Of a stretch of 64,000 nucleotides of DNA, positions 7,733-17,477 are shown in pieces. Position 1 is the stretch's first letter. The number at the start of each line of letters is the position of its first letter. This DNA comes from Roseovarius mucosus DSM 17069 (GTDB taxonomy: Bacteria > Pseudomonadota > Alphaproteobacteria > Rhodobacterales > Rhodobacteraceae), in assembly GCF_000768555.3 (NCBI RefSeq), contig NZ_KN293979.1, forward strand, positions 186,001-250,000, given 5' to 3'. Both the position numbers and the translations under genes were made by a program. The notes beneath the pieces are model-generated. The model searched no databases and had not been told where the DNA came from. It was given only the letters and a program-made list of their open reading frames with translations.

Positions 7733-9127
7733 ATGCCCAATGCCTTGGCCTATCTGATGCTGGCCGCCTGGCCGCTGATCACGCTGGTGATGTTCCGGCG
7801 TTGGCCCATGGAGCGTGCGCTGATCTGGTCGCTCTTGGGCGCCTATATGTTCCTGCCTCCGCCGCCTGCGGCCTTCGATTTCCCGCTGATGCCACCCCTG
7901 ACCAAGGAATCGCTGCCCAGCCTTGCCACTTTTGTCATCTGCCTCATCCATGCCAAGGCCCGCGCGCCGCTCTTGCCTCAGACCCTGCCGGCCCGCGTCC
8001 TTGTCGCCCTCTTCATCCTCAGCCCGGTGGCCACGGTCCTCACCAATGGCGAGCCGGTGTTCTATGGCCGTATCGGCCTGCCCGCGCTCGGGCTCAAGGA
8101 CATGGTGGCGCTCTGCCTCTTGCAAGCCATCCTGCTCTTGCCCTTTCTGCTGGCGCGGCAACATCTGGCCACGCCTGAGGGGCTGCGCGAACTGGTGAAG
8201 GCGCTGATGCTGGGCGGGTTGATCTATTCCCTGCCGATGCTCCTCGAGGTGCGGCTCTCTCCCCAGCTCAACATCTGGATTTACGGCTACTTCCAGCACA
8301 GTTTCGAGCAGATGATGCGCGCGGGCGGCTTCCGCCCCATCGTCTTCATGTATCATGGCCTCTGGGTGGCCTTCTTCACGGTCATGGCCATGACCTGCGC
8401 CATCGCGCTTGCGCGCGAGGCGGATGTGCGGCGGCGCATCTTTTACCTCTTGGCGGCGCTCTATCTCGGCGGCGTGCTGGTGCTCTGCAAATCGCTGGGG
8501 TCGCTCATCTACGGCGTCTATCTGGCCCCTCTGGCGCTGTTCCTGCCCACCCGGATGCAAATCCACATCGCAGGGGTCATTGCGGTGGTGGCGATTGCCT
8601 ATCCCGTGCTCAAGGGCGCAGGCCTGATCCCCGTGGACTGGATTCTCGAACAGGCCGCCAAGGTGGACCCCGAGCGCGCCAATTCCCTGCGCTTCCGCCT
8701 CGATAACGAGGACATCCTGATGGAACGCGCCCTTGAAAAGCCGCTCTTTGGCTGGGGCAGCTGGGGGCGTAACCATATCCTCAATCCCATCACCGGCGTG
8801 ATCGAGACCGTGACCGATGGGCGCTGGATCATCCTGATCGGTATTTTCGGCTGGGTTGGGTATCTGGCGGAATTTGGCCTGATTGCCCTGCCGGTCCTGA
8901 TGCTCTGGGTCTATGGTCGCCGTCTGGGCGATGCGGCTCATATGCGCCTGATTGGCCCGGTGGCGCTCTTGCTCGCGGTCAACCTGATTGACATGCTGCC
9001 CAATGCCACACTCACGCCGCTGACATGGCTCTTTGCCGGGGCGGTGCTGGGCTTGGCCGAGACCGCGCGCCATCAGCGCCCCGTGACCGCCCGCCGCCGC
9101 CCTCTGGGCTGGCGGCCGATCATGTGA
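7733..9127 (+). CDS. Polytopic membrane protein, probable EPS polymerase/ligase (Wzy-like)
   Basis: This 464-residue protein has about 10-12 hydrophobic segments, starting ALAYLMLAAWPLITLVMF. A long non-membrane stretch near residues 300-345 contains RANSLRFRLDNEDILMERA and KPLFGWGSWGRN; a WG/GWG motif in a large loop before the last helices is typical of O-antigen polymerase/ligase proteins. Its place between the initiating transferase and a glycosyltransferase supports a role in joining repeat units in the periplasm. The assignment rests on topology, motif and context. No strong Shine-Dalgarno sequence is present. Confidence 0.75.
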   Translation: MPNALAYLMLAAWPLITLVMFRRWPMERALIWSLLGAYMFLPPPPAAFDFPLMPPLTKESLPSLATFVICLIHAKARAPLLPQTLPARVLVALFILSPVATVLTNGEPVFYGRIGLPALGLKDMVALCLLQAILLLPFLLARQHLATPEGLRELVKALMLGGLIYSLPMLLEVRLSPQLNIWIYGYFQHSFEQMMRAGGFRPIVFMYHGLWVAFFTVMAMTCAIALAREADVRRRIFYLLAALYLGGVLVLCKSLGSLIYGVYLAPLALFLPTRMQIHIAGVIAVVAIAYPVLKGAGLIPVDWILEQAAKVDPERANSLRFRLDNEDILMERALEKPLFGWGSWGRNHILNPITGVIETVTDGRWIILIGIFGWVGYLAEFGLIALPVLMLWVYGRRLGDAAHMRLIGPVALLLAVNLIDMLPNATLTPLTWLFAGAVLGLAETARHQRPVTARRRPLGWRPIM

Positions 9128-9137
9128 GGCGCGCGCC

Positions 9138-10427
9138 ATGACCCGCCCCCGCGTGCTGGTCCTTGCCGAGGCCGCCAATCCCGAATGGGTCAGCGTGCCG
9201 TTGGTCGGATGGTCGCTGGCCACCGCCCTGCGCGAGGTGGCCGAGGTGCATATCGTCACCCAAATCCGCAACCGCGATGCGTTTTTGCGCGCGGGGCTGG
9301 TCGAGGGCGTGGATTTCACCGCCATCGATTCCGAGGCGCTGGCCCGCCCCCTCTGGGCCCTGGGCGAGCGGCTGCGCATGGGGCAGGGCAGGGGCTGGAC
9401 CACGCTGCAAGTGATCAACGCGCTCAGCTATCCGTGGTTCGAGCATCTTGTGTGGCAACAGTTCGGCGCGGCTATCCGCGCCGGGCGCTATGACATCGTG
9501 CATCGCATCACCCCGCTCAGCCCGACGATTTCCTCGTCTCTTGCGGGCAAATGCGCCCGTGCGGGCGTGCCCTTTGTCCTCGGGCCGCTCAACGGCGGCG
9601 TGCCATGGCCCGCTGGCTTTGATGCCGAGCGGCGGCGCGAGCGCGAATATTTCAGCTATCTGCGCAGCGCCTACAAGGCGCTGCCGGGCCGCACCGCGAC
9701 CCTGCGCCATAGCGCCGCCATCTTTGCAGGCTCTCGTCACACGATGGGCGAATTGCCTGCCTTTGCCCGTGCCAAGACCGTCTATCTGCCCGAGAACGCC
9801 ATCGACCCCGCCCGCTTTTCCCGCATCGCCACACCCGCCTCGAATGGCCCCTTGCGCGCGGCCTTCGTCGGGCGGCTCGTGCCCTATAAAGGCCCCGATA
9901 TGCTGATCGAGGCTGCAGCACCTCTCTTGCGCTCGGGGCACCTGCGTCTTGATCTGGTGGGCGACGGGCCGATGATGTCCGCCTTGCGCGCGCAGGCCGA
10001 TACCTTGGGCGTGAGCACTCAGATCACCTTTCACGGCTGGCTGGAGCATCGCGCCGTGCAGGACGTGCTCGCCACCTGCCACCTCTTCGCCTTCCCCTCG
10101 ATCCGCGAATTCGGCGGCGGCGTGGTGCTCGAGGCGATGGCCCTGGCCGTGCCGCCGCTCATCGTCGATTACGCTGGCCCCGGCGAGCTGGTCACAGCCG
10201 CGCGCGGGCTCAAGGTGCCCTTGGGCACGCGGGCCGAAATCATCGCAGGCTTTGCCAAGGCGCTTGAGGCGCTCAGCCACGACCGCGCCGCCCTCGCCGC
10301 CATGGGGCAGGCGGGCCGCGCATGGGTGCTGGACCAGGCCACATGGGCCGCCAAGGCAGGCCAGGTGCGCGCCGTCTACGACGCCCTGCTGGCCAAGGCC
10401 CCGCTGCCCGAGGTCTTTGCCGCATGA
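9138..10427 (+). CDS. Glycosyltransferase family 4 protein
   Basis: This is a 429-residue GT-B glycosyltransferase, likely cytosolic or membrane-associated, adding a sugar from a nucleotide donor to the growing exopolysaccharide. The N-terminal acceptor domain is followed by the donor domain with FVGRLVPYKGPDMLIEA, LVGDGPMM and the EX7E motif in EFGGGVVLEAMALAVPP. It begins 10 bases after the upstream stop, and its TGA overlaps the start of the acyltransferase gene (ATGA). The sugar specificity cannot be read from the sequence. Confidence 0.9.
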   Translation: MTRPRVLVLAEAANPEWVSVPLVGWSLATALREVAEVHIVTQIRNRDAFLRAGLVEGVDFTAIDSEALARPLWALGERLRMGQGRGWTTLQVINALSYPWFEHLVWQQFGAAIRAGRYDIVHRITPLSPTISSSLAGKCARAGVPFVLGPLNGGVPWPAGFDAERRREREYFSYLRSAYKALPGRTATLRHSAAIFAGSRHTMGELPAFARAKTVYLPENAIDPARFSRIATPASNGPLRAAFVGRLVPYKGPDMLIEAAAPLLRSGHLRLDLVGDGPMMSALRAQADTLGVSTQITFHGWLEHRAVQDVLATCHLFAFPSIREFGGGVVLEAMALAVPPLIVDYAGPGELVTAARGLKVPLGTRAEIIAGFAKALEALSHDRAALAAMGQAGRAWVLDQATWAAKAGQVRAVYDALLAKAPLPEVFAA

Positions 10428-12418
10428 GCGCCGCCTACCGCCCCGAAATCGACGGTTTGCGCGCCATCGCGGTGTTGTTCGTGGTGCTCTATCACTTCGG
10501 GATGCCGGGCATTCCCGGCGGCTTTGTCGGCGTGGACATCTTCTTCGTCATCTCCGGCTTTCTGATCGGCGGCATCCTCTGGGCGGACCTGCGTGAAACG
10601 GGCCGCATTCGCCTTGCCCGGTTTTACCTGCGCCGCCTGCGCCGTCTGGCCCCTGCCTATTTCGCCATGGCAGCGGCAACGCTGCTGATGGGCTGGCTCA
10701 TCCTCTTGCCATTCGAGTTTCGCGAATTCGGCAAATCCCTGATCGCCGCCACGGTCTATCTCTCCAACATCCATTTCTACCGTGAAGCGGGCTATTTCGA
10801 CGGCGTGTCCGAGGAAAAGCCGCTCTTGCACACATGGTCGCTGGCGGTCGAGGAACAATTCTACATCGTCCTGCCCTTCCTCCTCTTGGCTCTGGTCCGC
10901 TGGCGCCCCACGCTGCCCATGATCCTCGCGGCCCTCGCCGCGCTCTCGCTCGCCGCCTGTCTCTGGCTCACGCCCCACTCGCCCACGGCGGCGTTTTACC
11001 TCTTCCCCTTCCGCGCGTGGGAGCTTTTGGCGGGCGTCCTGCTGGCCATCGCGGGGCAGGAGAACAAGGCGCGCTACGCCCTTCATCCTGCGCTCTCGTG
11101 GGCCGGTCTGGCGCTCCTGCTCGCCTCCATCACCCTGATCCGGGCCGAGGGCTTTCCCGGCTGGCAGGCGCTCTTGCCCGTCGCGGGCACGCTGCTGATC
11201 CTGATGAATGGCCGCGATGCCAACCCCGTGAACCGCGCCCTGATGCACCGGGCACCGGTATTCATCGGCCTCATCTCCTATTCGCTCTACCTCTGGCACT
11301 GGCCGATCTTTGTTCTCTCCTCCTATTGGCGCGATGGCTATTCCGGCCCGGTCGAGTCTGCCGCCTGGCTCACGCTTGCTTTTGCCCTTTCCATCCTCTC
11401 GTGGCGTTACATCGAACGCCCCGTGCGCCGGATGCAGGGCGGTACGCGCGCGCTTGTCTCAGGCACGGCGCTGGCCTCGCTTGCCCTATTGGCCGTGGGT
11501 CTGCTCCTCTGGCGCGGCGATGGCCTGCCCACCCGCTTTGCGCCCGAGTTGCGCACGCATATCGCCGCCTCGGGTGATTTCAATCAGGACTGGTCGCGCT
11601 GCACCACCCCGACCACCGGCCCACTGGCGGGGGTCGAGACCTGCCCCATCGGCCCGGATGGCCCGCCTGAGGTGCTGATCTGGGGCGACAGCCACCTGCG
11701 CGCCATGAAAGAGGGGTTGGAGGTCGCCGCCTTCGCCGCCAACCGCCCCGCGCTCATCCTCTGGCACGCAGGCTGTCCGCCACTCTTTGACGTGGCCAAG
11801 GCCGAAACCGCCGCCACCCCGGCCCAGGACGCCGCCTGCACCCGCGCCAATCAGACCATCCGTTCCGGCATCGCCCAAATGGACAGCCTGCAAACCCTGC
11901 TCCTGATCGGCCGCTGGTCCTATTATGCCGAAGGGCAGGGGGTAGGGCTCGACGCGCACAACCGCATTACTCTTGCGCCATTGCCCGACAGCCTCTTGCC
12001 CCAAGGTCCGCAACACACGCTCTTCAACGCAGGCTTGACCCGCACCATCGCCGAGATCTCCACGCACGTCCCGCGCATCCATATCCTGCGCCAACCGCCC
12101 GAGGTGCCAGAGTACGATTCCCGCGCCGTGGCCCGCGCACTGGTACATGGCCGCATGGGCGTGGACGACACGACCCGCCTCACCGTGCCCCGCGCCATGG
12201 CCGAGGCGCGTGCCGCCCGCGCCGAGGCGCCGCTGATGGCCTTGGCCCGCTCCGGGGCGATCACCCTCATCGACCCTTGGCCACGGCTCTGCGATGCCAG
12301 CACATGCGGCGTGATGCAGGACGGCCAAGCGCTCTATTTCGACAACAACCACCTCACCAACCGCGCCGCCATCGCCCTCAGCGATCTTTTCGCGCCCACC
12401 TTCGAGGCCTCGCAATGA
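10424..12418 (+). CDS. Acyltransferase 3 (OafA type) with C-terminal SGNH domain
   Basis: This 664-residue membrane protein probably O-acetylates the exopolysaccharide. The N-terminal acyltransferase-3 domain (about 1-370) begins YRPEIDGLRAIAVLFVVLYH, with GGFVGVDIFFVISGFLI and the HTWSLAVEEQFY motif, across about ten membrane segments. The C-terminal SGNH domain shows the nucleophile block VLIWGDSHLRAM and a late YFDNNHLTN that supplies the catalytic His. The ATG at 10424 overlaps the glycosyltransferase stop; an earlier in-frame ATG lies inside that gene and lacks homology. Its stop overlaps the next start by 4 bases. Confidence 0.92.
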   Translation: MSAAYRPEIDGLRAIAVLFVVLYHFGMPGIPGGFVGVDIFFVISGFLIGGILWADLRETGRIRLARFYLRRLRRLAPAYFAMAAATLLMGWLILLPFEFREFGKSLIAATVYLSNIHFYREAGYFDGVSEEKPLLHTWSLAVEEQFYIVLPFLLLALVRWRPTLPMILAALAALSLAACLWLTPHSPTAAFYLFPFRAWELLAGVLLAIAGQENKARYALHPALSWAGLALLLASITLIRAEGFPGWQALLPVAGTLLILMNGRDANPVNRALMHRAPVFIGLISYSLYLWHWPIFVLSSYWRDGYSGPVESAAWLTLAFALSILSWRYIERPVRRMQGGTRALVSGTALASLALLAVGLLLWRGDGLPTRFAPELRTHIAASGDFNQDWSRCTTPTTGPLAGVETCPIGPDGPPEVLIWGDSHLRAMKEGLEVAAFAANRPALILWHAGCPPLFDVAKAETAATPAQDAACTRANQTIRSGIAQMDSLQTLLLIGRWSYYAEGQGVGLDAHNRITLAPLPDSLLPQGPQHTLFNAGLTRTIAEISTHVPRIHILRQPPEVPEYDSRAVARALVHGRMGVDDTTRLTVPRAMAEARAARAEAPLMALARSGAITLIDPWPRLCDASTCGVMQDGQALYFDNNHLTNRAAIALSDLFAPTFEASQ

Positions 12419-13992
12419 CCGCCGAGATACGCAATGCCCATTGGGACGTGATCGTCATCGGCACCGGCATGGGCGGTGGCCTCATCGGGCGCAGGCTGGC
12501 CGAGCGTGGCCTCAAGGTGCTCTTCATCGAGAAAGGCCCCAAAGGCCACAGGTCCGAGCGTCAGGGCCTCAACCCCGAAATGGTCGATCCCACCGCCCGC
12601 CAGCTGCGCGGCTATTGGCCGGGGCCGATCCGGGCGCAGATCAATGGGCGTGCCTCGGAATTCTTTGATCCCATCGGGGCCGGGGTGGGCGGCTCGTCCG
12701 TATTCTACGCCGCCACGCTGGAACGCCCCGAACGCCACGATCTCGATGCGACAGAGACCCGCCCGCACCCGACCGGCGGCTGGCCCGTGGGCTTTGACGC
12801 GATGCGCGACTGGTATGATCAGGCCGAAACCCTCTTGCATATCTGTGGCGATGCCGATCCGCTTTCGCCCGAGGCGGACGCGCCGCTGCGCCCGGCACCG
12901 CCGCTCTCGGCTCCCGATGCCGCCCTCATGCAGAGCCTGCGCGCGGTGGGGCTGCATCCCTACCGCCTCCATGCCGCGATCCGCCATGTGCCGGGGTGCC
13001 ATGAGTGTCTGGGCGTCAAATGCCCCAAGCCCTGCAAGATGGATGGCCGCTCTGCGGGCGTGGAACCGGCCCTTGCCACCGGCAATGCGGCCCTTCTGGA
13101 TCGTGCCGAGGTGCGCCGCCTCTGCGGCACGTCCCAGACCATCACCCATATCGAGGTCATCCGCGAGGGCGAGAGCTTCACGCTTACAGCACCCCAGATC
13201 GTGCTCGCCGCAGGCGCGCTTGGCTCGCCCCGCCTGCTTTTGGCCTCCGCATCCGAGCACTGGCCCGAGGGTTGCGCCAATGGCTCCGGCCTCGTGGGGC
13301 GCAACCTCATGTTCCACCTCAACGAGATTTTCGCCCTCTGGCCGCCCCGCGGCACGCCCGACAGCGGCCCGAGCAAGGCGATCTCGCTGCGTGATTTCTA
13401 CCACACCGATGGCCAACGCTTTGGTACGGTGCAGTCGATGGGCATCGCGGCGGGCTATGGCGAAATCGTGCACACGCTGAACGGCATGTTCGACCGCTCC
13501 GCCCTGCGCCATATCCGCCCCTTGCGCCATTTCACCCGCCTGCCTGCGGCCCTTGCGGCGCGGATATTGGGGCGGGCACAGGTTTTTGTCGGGCTGATGG
13601 AGGATCTGGGATACCCCGAGAACCGTGTCACCTATGACCGCACCACGCCCGATGCCATCGACATCAGCTACACGCTGCACCCTGAATTGCTCGCACGCCG
13701 CCGCGCCTTTCGACAGGCTATCCGGGCGGGGCTGCGCGGGCACCGGAGGCTCTTTCTCACCCATACGCCAGAGTTGAACTTTGGCCATCCCTGCGGCACG
13801 CTGCGGTTTGGCACCGATCCCGGCTCCAGCGTGCTTGACCCCGACTGCCGGGCGCATGGGCTCGATAATCTCCATGTGGCGGATGCCTCTTTCATGCCCT
13901 CGTCCATGGGGGTCAACCCAAGCCTCACCATCGCCGCCAACGCGCTGCGCGTGGCCGAGGTGATCGCCCGCCGCAGAAAGGCCATGACATGA
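12415..13992 (+). CDS. GMC-family FAD-dependent oxidoreductase
   Basis: This is a 525-residue flavoprotein of the GMC family, oxidising an alcohol or sugar substrate not identifiable here. The N-terminal FAD motif is VIVIGTGMGGGLIGRRLAE, and the C-terminal GMC domain has GHPCGTLRFGTDP and NLHVADASFMPSS followed by NPSLTIAANALR. An unusual four-cysteine stretch, CHECLGVKCPKPCK (C-X2-C-X4-C-X3-C), lies near residue 200. Start and stop each overlap the neighbours by 4 bases, so it is translated with the acyltransferase and SDR genes, suggesting a role in modifying polysaccharide or a precursor. Confidence 0.85.
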   Translation: MTAEIRNAHWDVIVIGTGMGGGLIGRRLAERGLKVLFIEKGPKGHRSERQGLNPEMVDPTARQLRGYWPGPIRAQINGRASEFFDPIGAGVGGSSVFYAATLERPERHDLDATETRPHPTGGWPVGFDAMRDWYDQAETLLHICGDADPLSPEADAPLRPAPPLSAPDAALMQSLRAVGLHPYRLHAAIRHVPGCHECLGVKCPKPCKMDGRSAGVEPALATGNAALLDRAEVRRLCGTSQTITHIEVIREGESFTLTAPQIVLAAGALGSPRLLLASASEHWPEGCANGSGLVGRNLMFHLNEIFALWPPRGTPDSGPSKAISLRDFYHTDGQRFGTVQSMGIAAGYGEIVHTLNGMFDRSALRHIRPLRHFTRLPAALAARILGRAQVFVGLMEDLGYPENRVTYDRTTPDAIDISYTLHPELLARRRAFRQAIRAGLRGHRRLFLTHTPELNFGHPCGTLRFGTDPGSSVLDPDCRAHGLDNLHVADASFMPSSMGVNPSLTIAANALRVAEVIARRRKAMT

Positions 13993-14750
13993 GGCTCTCG
14001 GACGGATTGGCGGTCGTGACCGGCGCAGGCGGCGGTTTGGGGCGTGCGCTAGCCCTAGACCTCGCGGCGCGCGGTCAGTGTGTCGTGGCCCTTGGCCGCG
14101 CCCCCGATGGGATCGCCGAGACCGCCGCCATGGACAAAAGCGGCCGGATCACGCCCGTCACCGCCGATGTCACAGGCCCGCAGGCCCTGCGCGCGGCCTT
14201 TGCCCAGATCACCCGAACCGCGCCGGTGACGCTGCTCGTCAACAACGCCGCCGTCTACCCGCGCCGCGATTTTCTGGATGAAACCCCCGAGAGCTTTGCC
14301 GAAACCGTGGCGATCAATCTGGGCGGCACCGTGGCCTGCACCCGGCTCGCTCTCGACAGCATGGTCGAAACCGGCTTTGGCCGCATCCTCAATGTCTCGA
14401 CCTTCGCCGATCTGGTCCCCTTGCCCGCCTCCTCGGCCTATGCGGTGTCCAAGGGGGCAGGGCGCATCCTGACCCGCGCGCTTCTGGCCGACCTTGCCGA
14501 CCGCTTTCCGGGCATTGTCCTGACCGACTGGATGCCCGGCATGCTCGCTACCCGCATGGGCGTGCCCCATGGGCTTGACCCGGCGCAGGCTGCACGCTGG
14601 GGTGCCGCTCTTGCGCTCTGGCACGATCCCACGCTCAATGGCGCGGTGTTCGAGCAGGATCGCGAAATCCTGCCCGCGCGCGGCCTCAAGGGCCTGATCA
14701 AGGATGCGCTCTTGCTGCGCCGCCGCCGCCCGCGCGTGATCCAGACCTGA
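13989..14750 (+). CDS. SDR-family NAD(P)-dependent oxidoreductase
   Basis: This 253-residue short-chain dehydrogenase has the Rossmann motif TGAGGGLGRALA (about residues 11-22), NNAA after the fourth strand, the catalytic Ser region LNVSTFADLVPLPASSAYAV and the YAVSK motif (Tyr/Lys). The substrate is unknown. It is the last gene of the exopolysaccharide run, overlapping the GMC gene by 4 bases, so the two may carry out successive redox steps on a sugar or lipid precursor. It converges with the extensin-like gene with only 3 bases between stops. Confidence 0.88.
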   Translation: MRLSDGLAVVTGAGGGLGRALALDLAARGQCVVALGRAPDGIAETAAMDKSGRITPVTADVTGPQALRAAFAQITRTAPVTLLVNNAAVYPRRDFLDETPESFAETVAINLGGTVACTRLALDSMVETGFGRILNVSTFADLVPLPASSAYAVSKGAGRILTRALLADLADRFPGIVLTDWMPGMLATRMGVPHGLDPAQAARWGAALALWHDPTLNGAVFEQDREILPARGLKGLIKDALLLRRRRPRVIQT

Positions 14751-14753
14751 CCG

Positions 14754-15365
14754 TTACCGGCAATACGGCCCGTTGCCGTGCTTGGCCGTGTCGAAATGGA
14801 AATGGTCCTTATGGTGCCGGTCCGAATTCGGGCCAAGCACGGTGCCAAACGTCCCGCAAGCCTCGCCATGCACCCGCTTGAGGATACGCCCCTCATGACC
14901 TCGGCCCCAATCCCTGAGAACCGAGATATCCGAGCCGTCTTTGAGCTTCAGCGCCGAAATATCAATTGCCTTGCCGCGCCCATGTTCGGAAATCCGCGCG
15001 CCCGGCTGGCTGTTGCGCGTGCGGCAGACGTAATGCGCCGGCACCTGCAACCCCGTCAGCCCGCCGCCCATGCGCCCGACCGCCGGCTTGGCGCTGCGCT
15101 TGACCCAATCCCCGAGCGCCCGCGCCGTCGGGCAATCGAGCGTCGCCGCTTGGCTCAATCGCACGCCATGCACCGCCTCAAGCCGCACGGCGCGCTCAAT
15201 CCCACAGCCATTCACCTCATGGTGCTGAAACCCCGAGACAGACCCGATCAACCCCGGATCACCACAGAGCCCGCCCCCCCGGCTGACCTCGTCATTGTCG
15301 CTGCGCCCACAGCCCGACGCGATCAGGCTCAGGCCCGCGGCGATGCCCAGAACCGCCCGCCTCAT
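14754..15365 (-). CDS. Extensin-like family lipoprotein
   Basis: This is a 203-residue exported protein. The N-terminus MRRAVLGIAAGLSLIASGC is a lipoprotein signal with lipobox ending at Cys19. The extensin-like C-terminal domain has conserved Cys residues (GGGLCGDP, NGCGIE, TLDCPTARAL, HYVCRTRN), SEHGRGKAIDIS and HHKDHFHFD, a His/Asp pattern resembling D-Ala-D-Ala peptidases of the cell wall. Any wall-hydrolase activity is inference. The start at 15365 overlaps the stop of the prephenate dehydrogenase gene (ATGA), which fixes it. Confidence 0.85.
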   Translation of the reverse strand: MRRAVLGIAAGLSLIASGCGRSDNDEVSRGGGLCGDPGLIGSVSGFQHHEVNGCGIERAVRLEAVHGVRLSQAATLDCPTARALGDWVKRSAKPAVGRMGGGLTGLQVPAHYVCRTRNSQPGARISEHGRGKAIDISALKLKDGSDISVLRDWGRGHEGRILKRVHGEACGTFGTVLGPNSDRHHKDHFHFDTAKHGNGPYCR

Positions 15366-16279
15366 GCCTTCTTGGCCCGGCCGAAATCCGGCGCGGCAGT
15401 GTCCTGCCCGGCCTCGATGATGCCGCGCCGAATGGCACGGGTGCGGGTGAAATAGGCGTGCAGGTGATCGCCATCGCCAATGCGAATGGCGCGTTGCAGC
15501 GCGAACAACTCCTCGGTAAAGCGGCCCAGAATTTCCAATGTCGCCTCCTTGTTGTTGAGAAACACATCGCGCCACATGGTCGGATCAGACGCGGCAATCC
15601 GGGTGAAATCCCGGAACCCGGCGGCGGAATACTTGATCACCTCGCTATCGGTGACGCGGCGCAGATCGTCGGCCACACCGACCATCGTATAGGCAATCAG
15701 ATGCGGCGCATGGCTCGTCACCGCCAGCACCAGATCGTGATGCTCGGCGTCCATCTCATCGGTGTTCGACCCAAGCGCCCGCCAGAACGCCTCCAGCCGC
15801 TCCACCGCCGCACGGTCGCTGCCCGCTTGCGGCACGATCAGGCACCAGCGGTTGTCAAAGAGTTCGGCAAAGCCCGACCGCGGCCCCGAATGTTCGGTCC
15901 CCGCCAGCGGATGCGCCGGCACGAAATGCACGCCCGCCGGAATATGGGGGGCGACCGCCTCGATCACCGCCTTCTTGACCGATCCCACATCGCTGACCGT
16001 GGCACCGGGCTTGAGCGCGCCCGCGATCTCGGCGGCAACCGCCCCCATCGCGCCCACCGGCACGCAGAGCACCACCAGATCGGCACCCGCCGCTGCCTCT
16101 GCCGCGCTGTCGCAGACGCGATCACACAGCCCGATTTCGCGTGCCACTTCGCGCGTCTGGGGCGAGCGCGCATAGCCCGTGATCTCGCCCACAACACCCG
16201 CGCGGCGCATCGCATGTGCCATGGATGATGCAATCAGCCCCAGCCCGATCAGCGCCACCCGGTCATAGATCTGCGCCAT
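15362..16279 (-). CDS. Prephenate/arogenate dehydrogenase
   Basis: This 305-residue NAD(P)-dependent enzyme makes 4-hydroxyphenylpyruvate or tyrosine from prephenate or arogenate. The dinucleotide motif is ALIGLGLIASSMAHAM (GxGxxxS form), followed by LCVPVGAMG, DVGSVKKAV and the substrate block HPLAGTEHSGP; TSHAPHLIAY is the helical-domain signature. The start at 16279 shares a base with the hisC stop (TGATG); a GTG one codon earlier is possible. Pairing with hisC suits an aromatic/histidine aminotransferase role for that neighbour. TyrA or TyrC specificity is not decided. Confidence 0.92.
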   Translation of the reverse strand: MAQIYDRVALIGLGLIASSMAHAMRRAGVVGEITGYARSPQTREVAREIGLCDRVCDSAAEAAAGADLVVLCVPVGAMGAVAAEIAGALKPGATVSDVGSVKKAVIEAVAPHIPAGVHFVPAHPLAGTEHSGPRSGFAELFDNRWCLIVPQAGSDRAAVERLEAFWRALGSNTDEMDAEHHDLVLAVTSHAPHLIAYTMVGVADDLRRVTDSEVIKYSAAGFRDFTRIAASDPTMWRDVFLNNKEATLEILGRFTEELFALQRAIRIGDGDHLHAYFTRTRAIRRGIIEAGQDTAAPDFGRAKKA

Positions 16280-17361
16280 CACCGGACCCCCTTGAACTGT
16301 CCGATCACATGCGCCACCCGGCGACAGGCGGATTCCTCGCCCACCGTGATCCGCAACCCATTGGGAAAGCCATAGCCGCCCACCCGGCGCACGATGATCC
16401 CATCGGCGCGCAGGGCCGCATCGCAGGCCGCCGCCTCGTCCTCCGAGTCAAACCGCGCCAGCACGAAATTGGCGTGGCTCTCGTCCACCGCAACACCGCT
16501 CTCGCGCAGCGCCTCGGTCAGCCAGGCCCGGTTGCGCAGCGTGTCGCTCACCACCTTGCCCAGCCACTCCTGATCCCGCACCGCCGCTTCGGCGGTGACG
16601 AGTTGCGTGGGCGACAGATTGAAAGGCTGGCGAATGCGGTTCAGCACCTCGATCATCGCGCGCTGCGCATAGCCCCAGCCGATCCGCAGCCCGCCCAGAC
16701 CATAGGCCTTGGAAAAGGTGCGCGTCATGATGACATTGTCGCGTGCCTCGACCAGCGCCACACCGCCGTCATAGCCTGCGGCGAATTCCGTATAGGCCCC
16801 ATCCAGCACCAGAATGGCCCCCTCGGGCAGGCCATCGGCAAGCCGCGCCAATTCCGCCTCGGGCAGGATGGTGCCGGTGGGATTGCCGGGATTGGCGATA
16901 AAGACGATCCGCGTTCGCGCCGTGCAGGCCGCCAGAATGGCGTCCACATCCACCACGCGCTCCCGCTCGGCCACACAGACCGGCGTGGCCCCCACCGCAT
17001 GCGCGAGGATGGGATACATGGCAAAGCCGTGCTCGGTGTGGATCACCTCGTCACCCGCTCCGGCATAGGCTTGTGCCACGAATTGCAACACCTCGTCCGA
17101 TCCCACGCCACAGATCACCCGCTCCGGGTCCAGCCCATGCGCTTCGGCAATCGCGCTGCGCAACTCGGCATGGTCGGTGCCGGGATAGCGATGCAGCGTC
17201 GCGGCAGAGCGGGCAAAGGCCGTCTTGGCCTTGTCCGACGGGCCATAAGGGCTCTCATTGGCCGAAAGCTTCAGTGGCTCGGCTTTGCCTGCAATCACGG
17301 CCTCGCCACTCTTGTAGAGCGCGATTTCCATGATGCCCGGCTGCGGCGTGATCTTGGTCAT
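16279..17361 (-). CDS. hisC: Histidinol-phosphate aminotransferase
   Basis: This is a 360-residue class I/II PLP aminotransferase that forms histidinol phosphate in histidine synthesis; homologues next to tyrA-type genes may also act on aromatic 2-oxo acids. Visible features are [13 protein letters not shown] near the N-terminus, [31 protein letters not shown] and the PLP-lysine block [16 protein letters not shown]. The length is normal for the family. It is first in a tight group hisC, prephenate dehydrogenase, extensin-like gene, joined by 1- and 4-base overlaps. Confidence 0.93.
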   Translation of the reverse strand: MTKITPQPGIMEIALYKSGEAVIAGKAEPLKLSANESPYGPSDKAKTAFARSAATLHRYPGTDHAELRSAIAEAHGLDPERVICGVGSDEVLQFVAQAYAGAGDEVIHTEHGFAMYPILAHAVGATPVCVAERERVVDVDAILAACTARTRIVFIANPGNPTGTILPEAELARLADGLPEGAILVLDGAYTEFAAGYDGGVALVEARDNVIMTRTFSKAYGLGGLRIGWGYAQRAMIEVLNRIRQPFNLSPTQLVTAEAAVRDQEWLGKVVSDTLRNRAWLTEALRESGVAVDESHANFVLARFDSEDEAAACDAALRADGIIVRRVGGYGFPNGLRITVGEESACRRVAHVIGQFKGVR

Positions 17362-17419
17362 GTCATTCCCCGTCTATCGTCAGAGGTTCTAGCTTTGGTG
17401 CCCCGGCTTGACCAGCACC

Positions 17420-17455
17420 AAAAGGAAAAGGCCGCGGCGGTTCCCCGTCGCGGCC
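17420..17455 (-). terminator. Intrinsic terminator of rpsD
   Basis: A G+C-rich stem (GGCCGCG 17430-17436 with CGCGGCC 17449-17455, extendable inward) is followed on the minus strand by TTTTCCTTTTGG. It lies 23 bases past the rpsD stop. Confidence 0.85.
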
Positions 17456-17477
17456 TCTTCGCTGCATTTCAGAACGC

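Noticed and set aside
7619..9418. 599-residue minus-strand frame
   Set aside because: It lies opposite the well-supported polymerase-like gene, is rich in Arg, His, Gln and Gly, and has no recognisable domain; it is an antisense shadow typical of high-GC genes.
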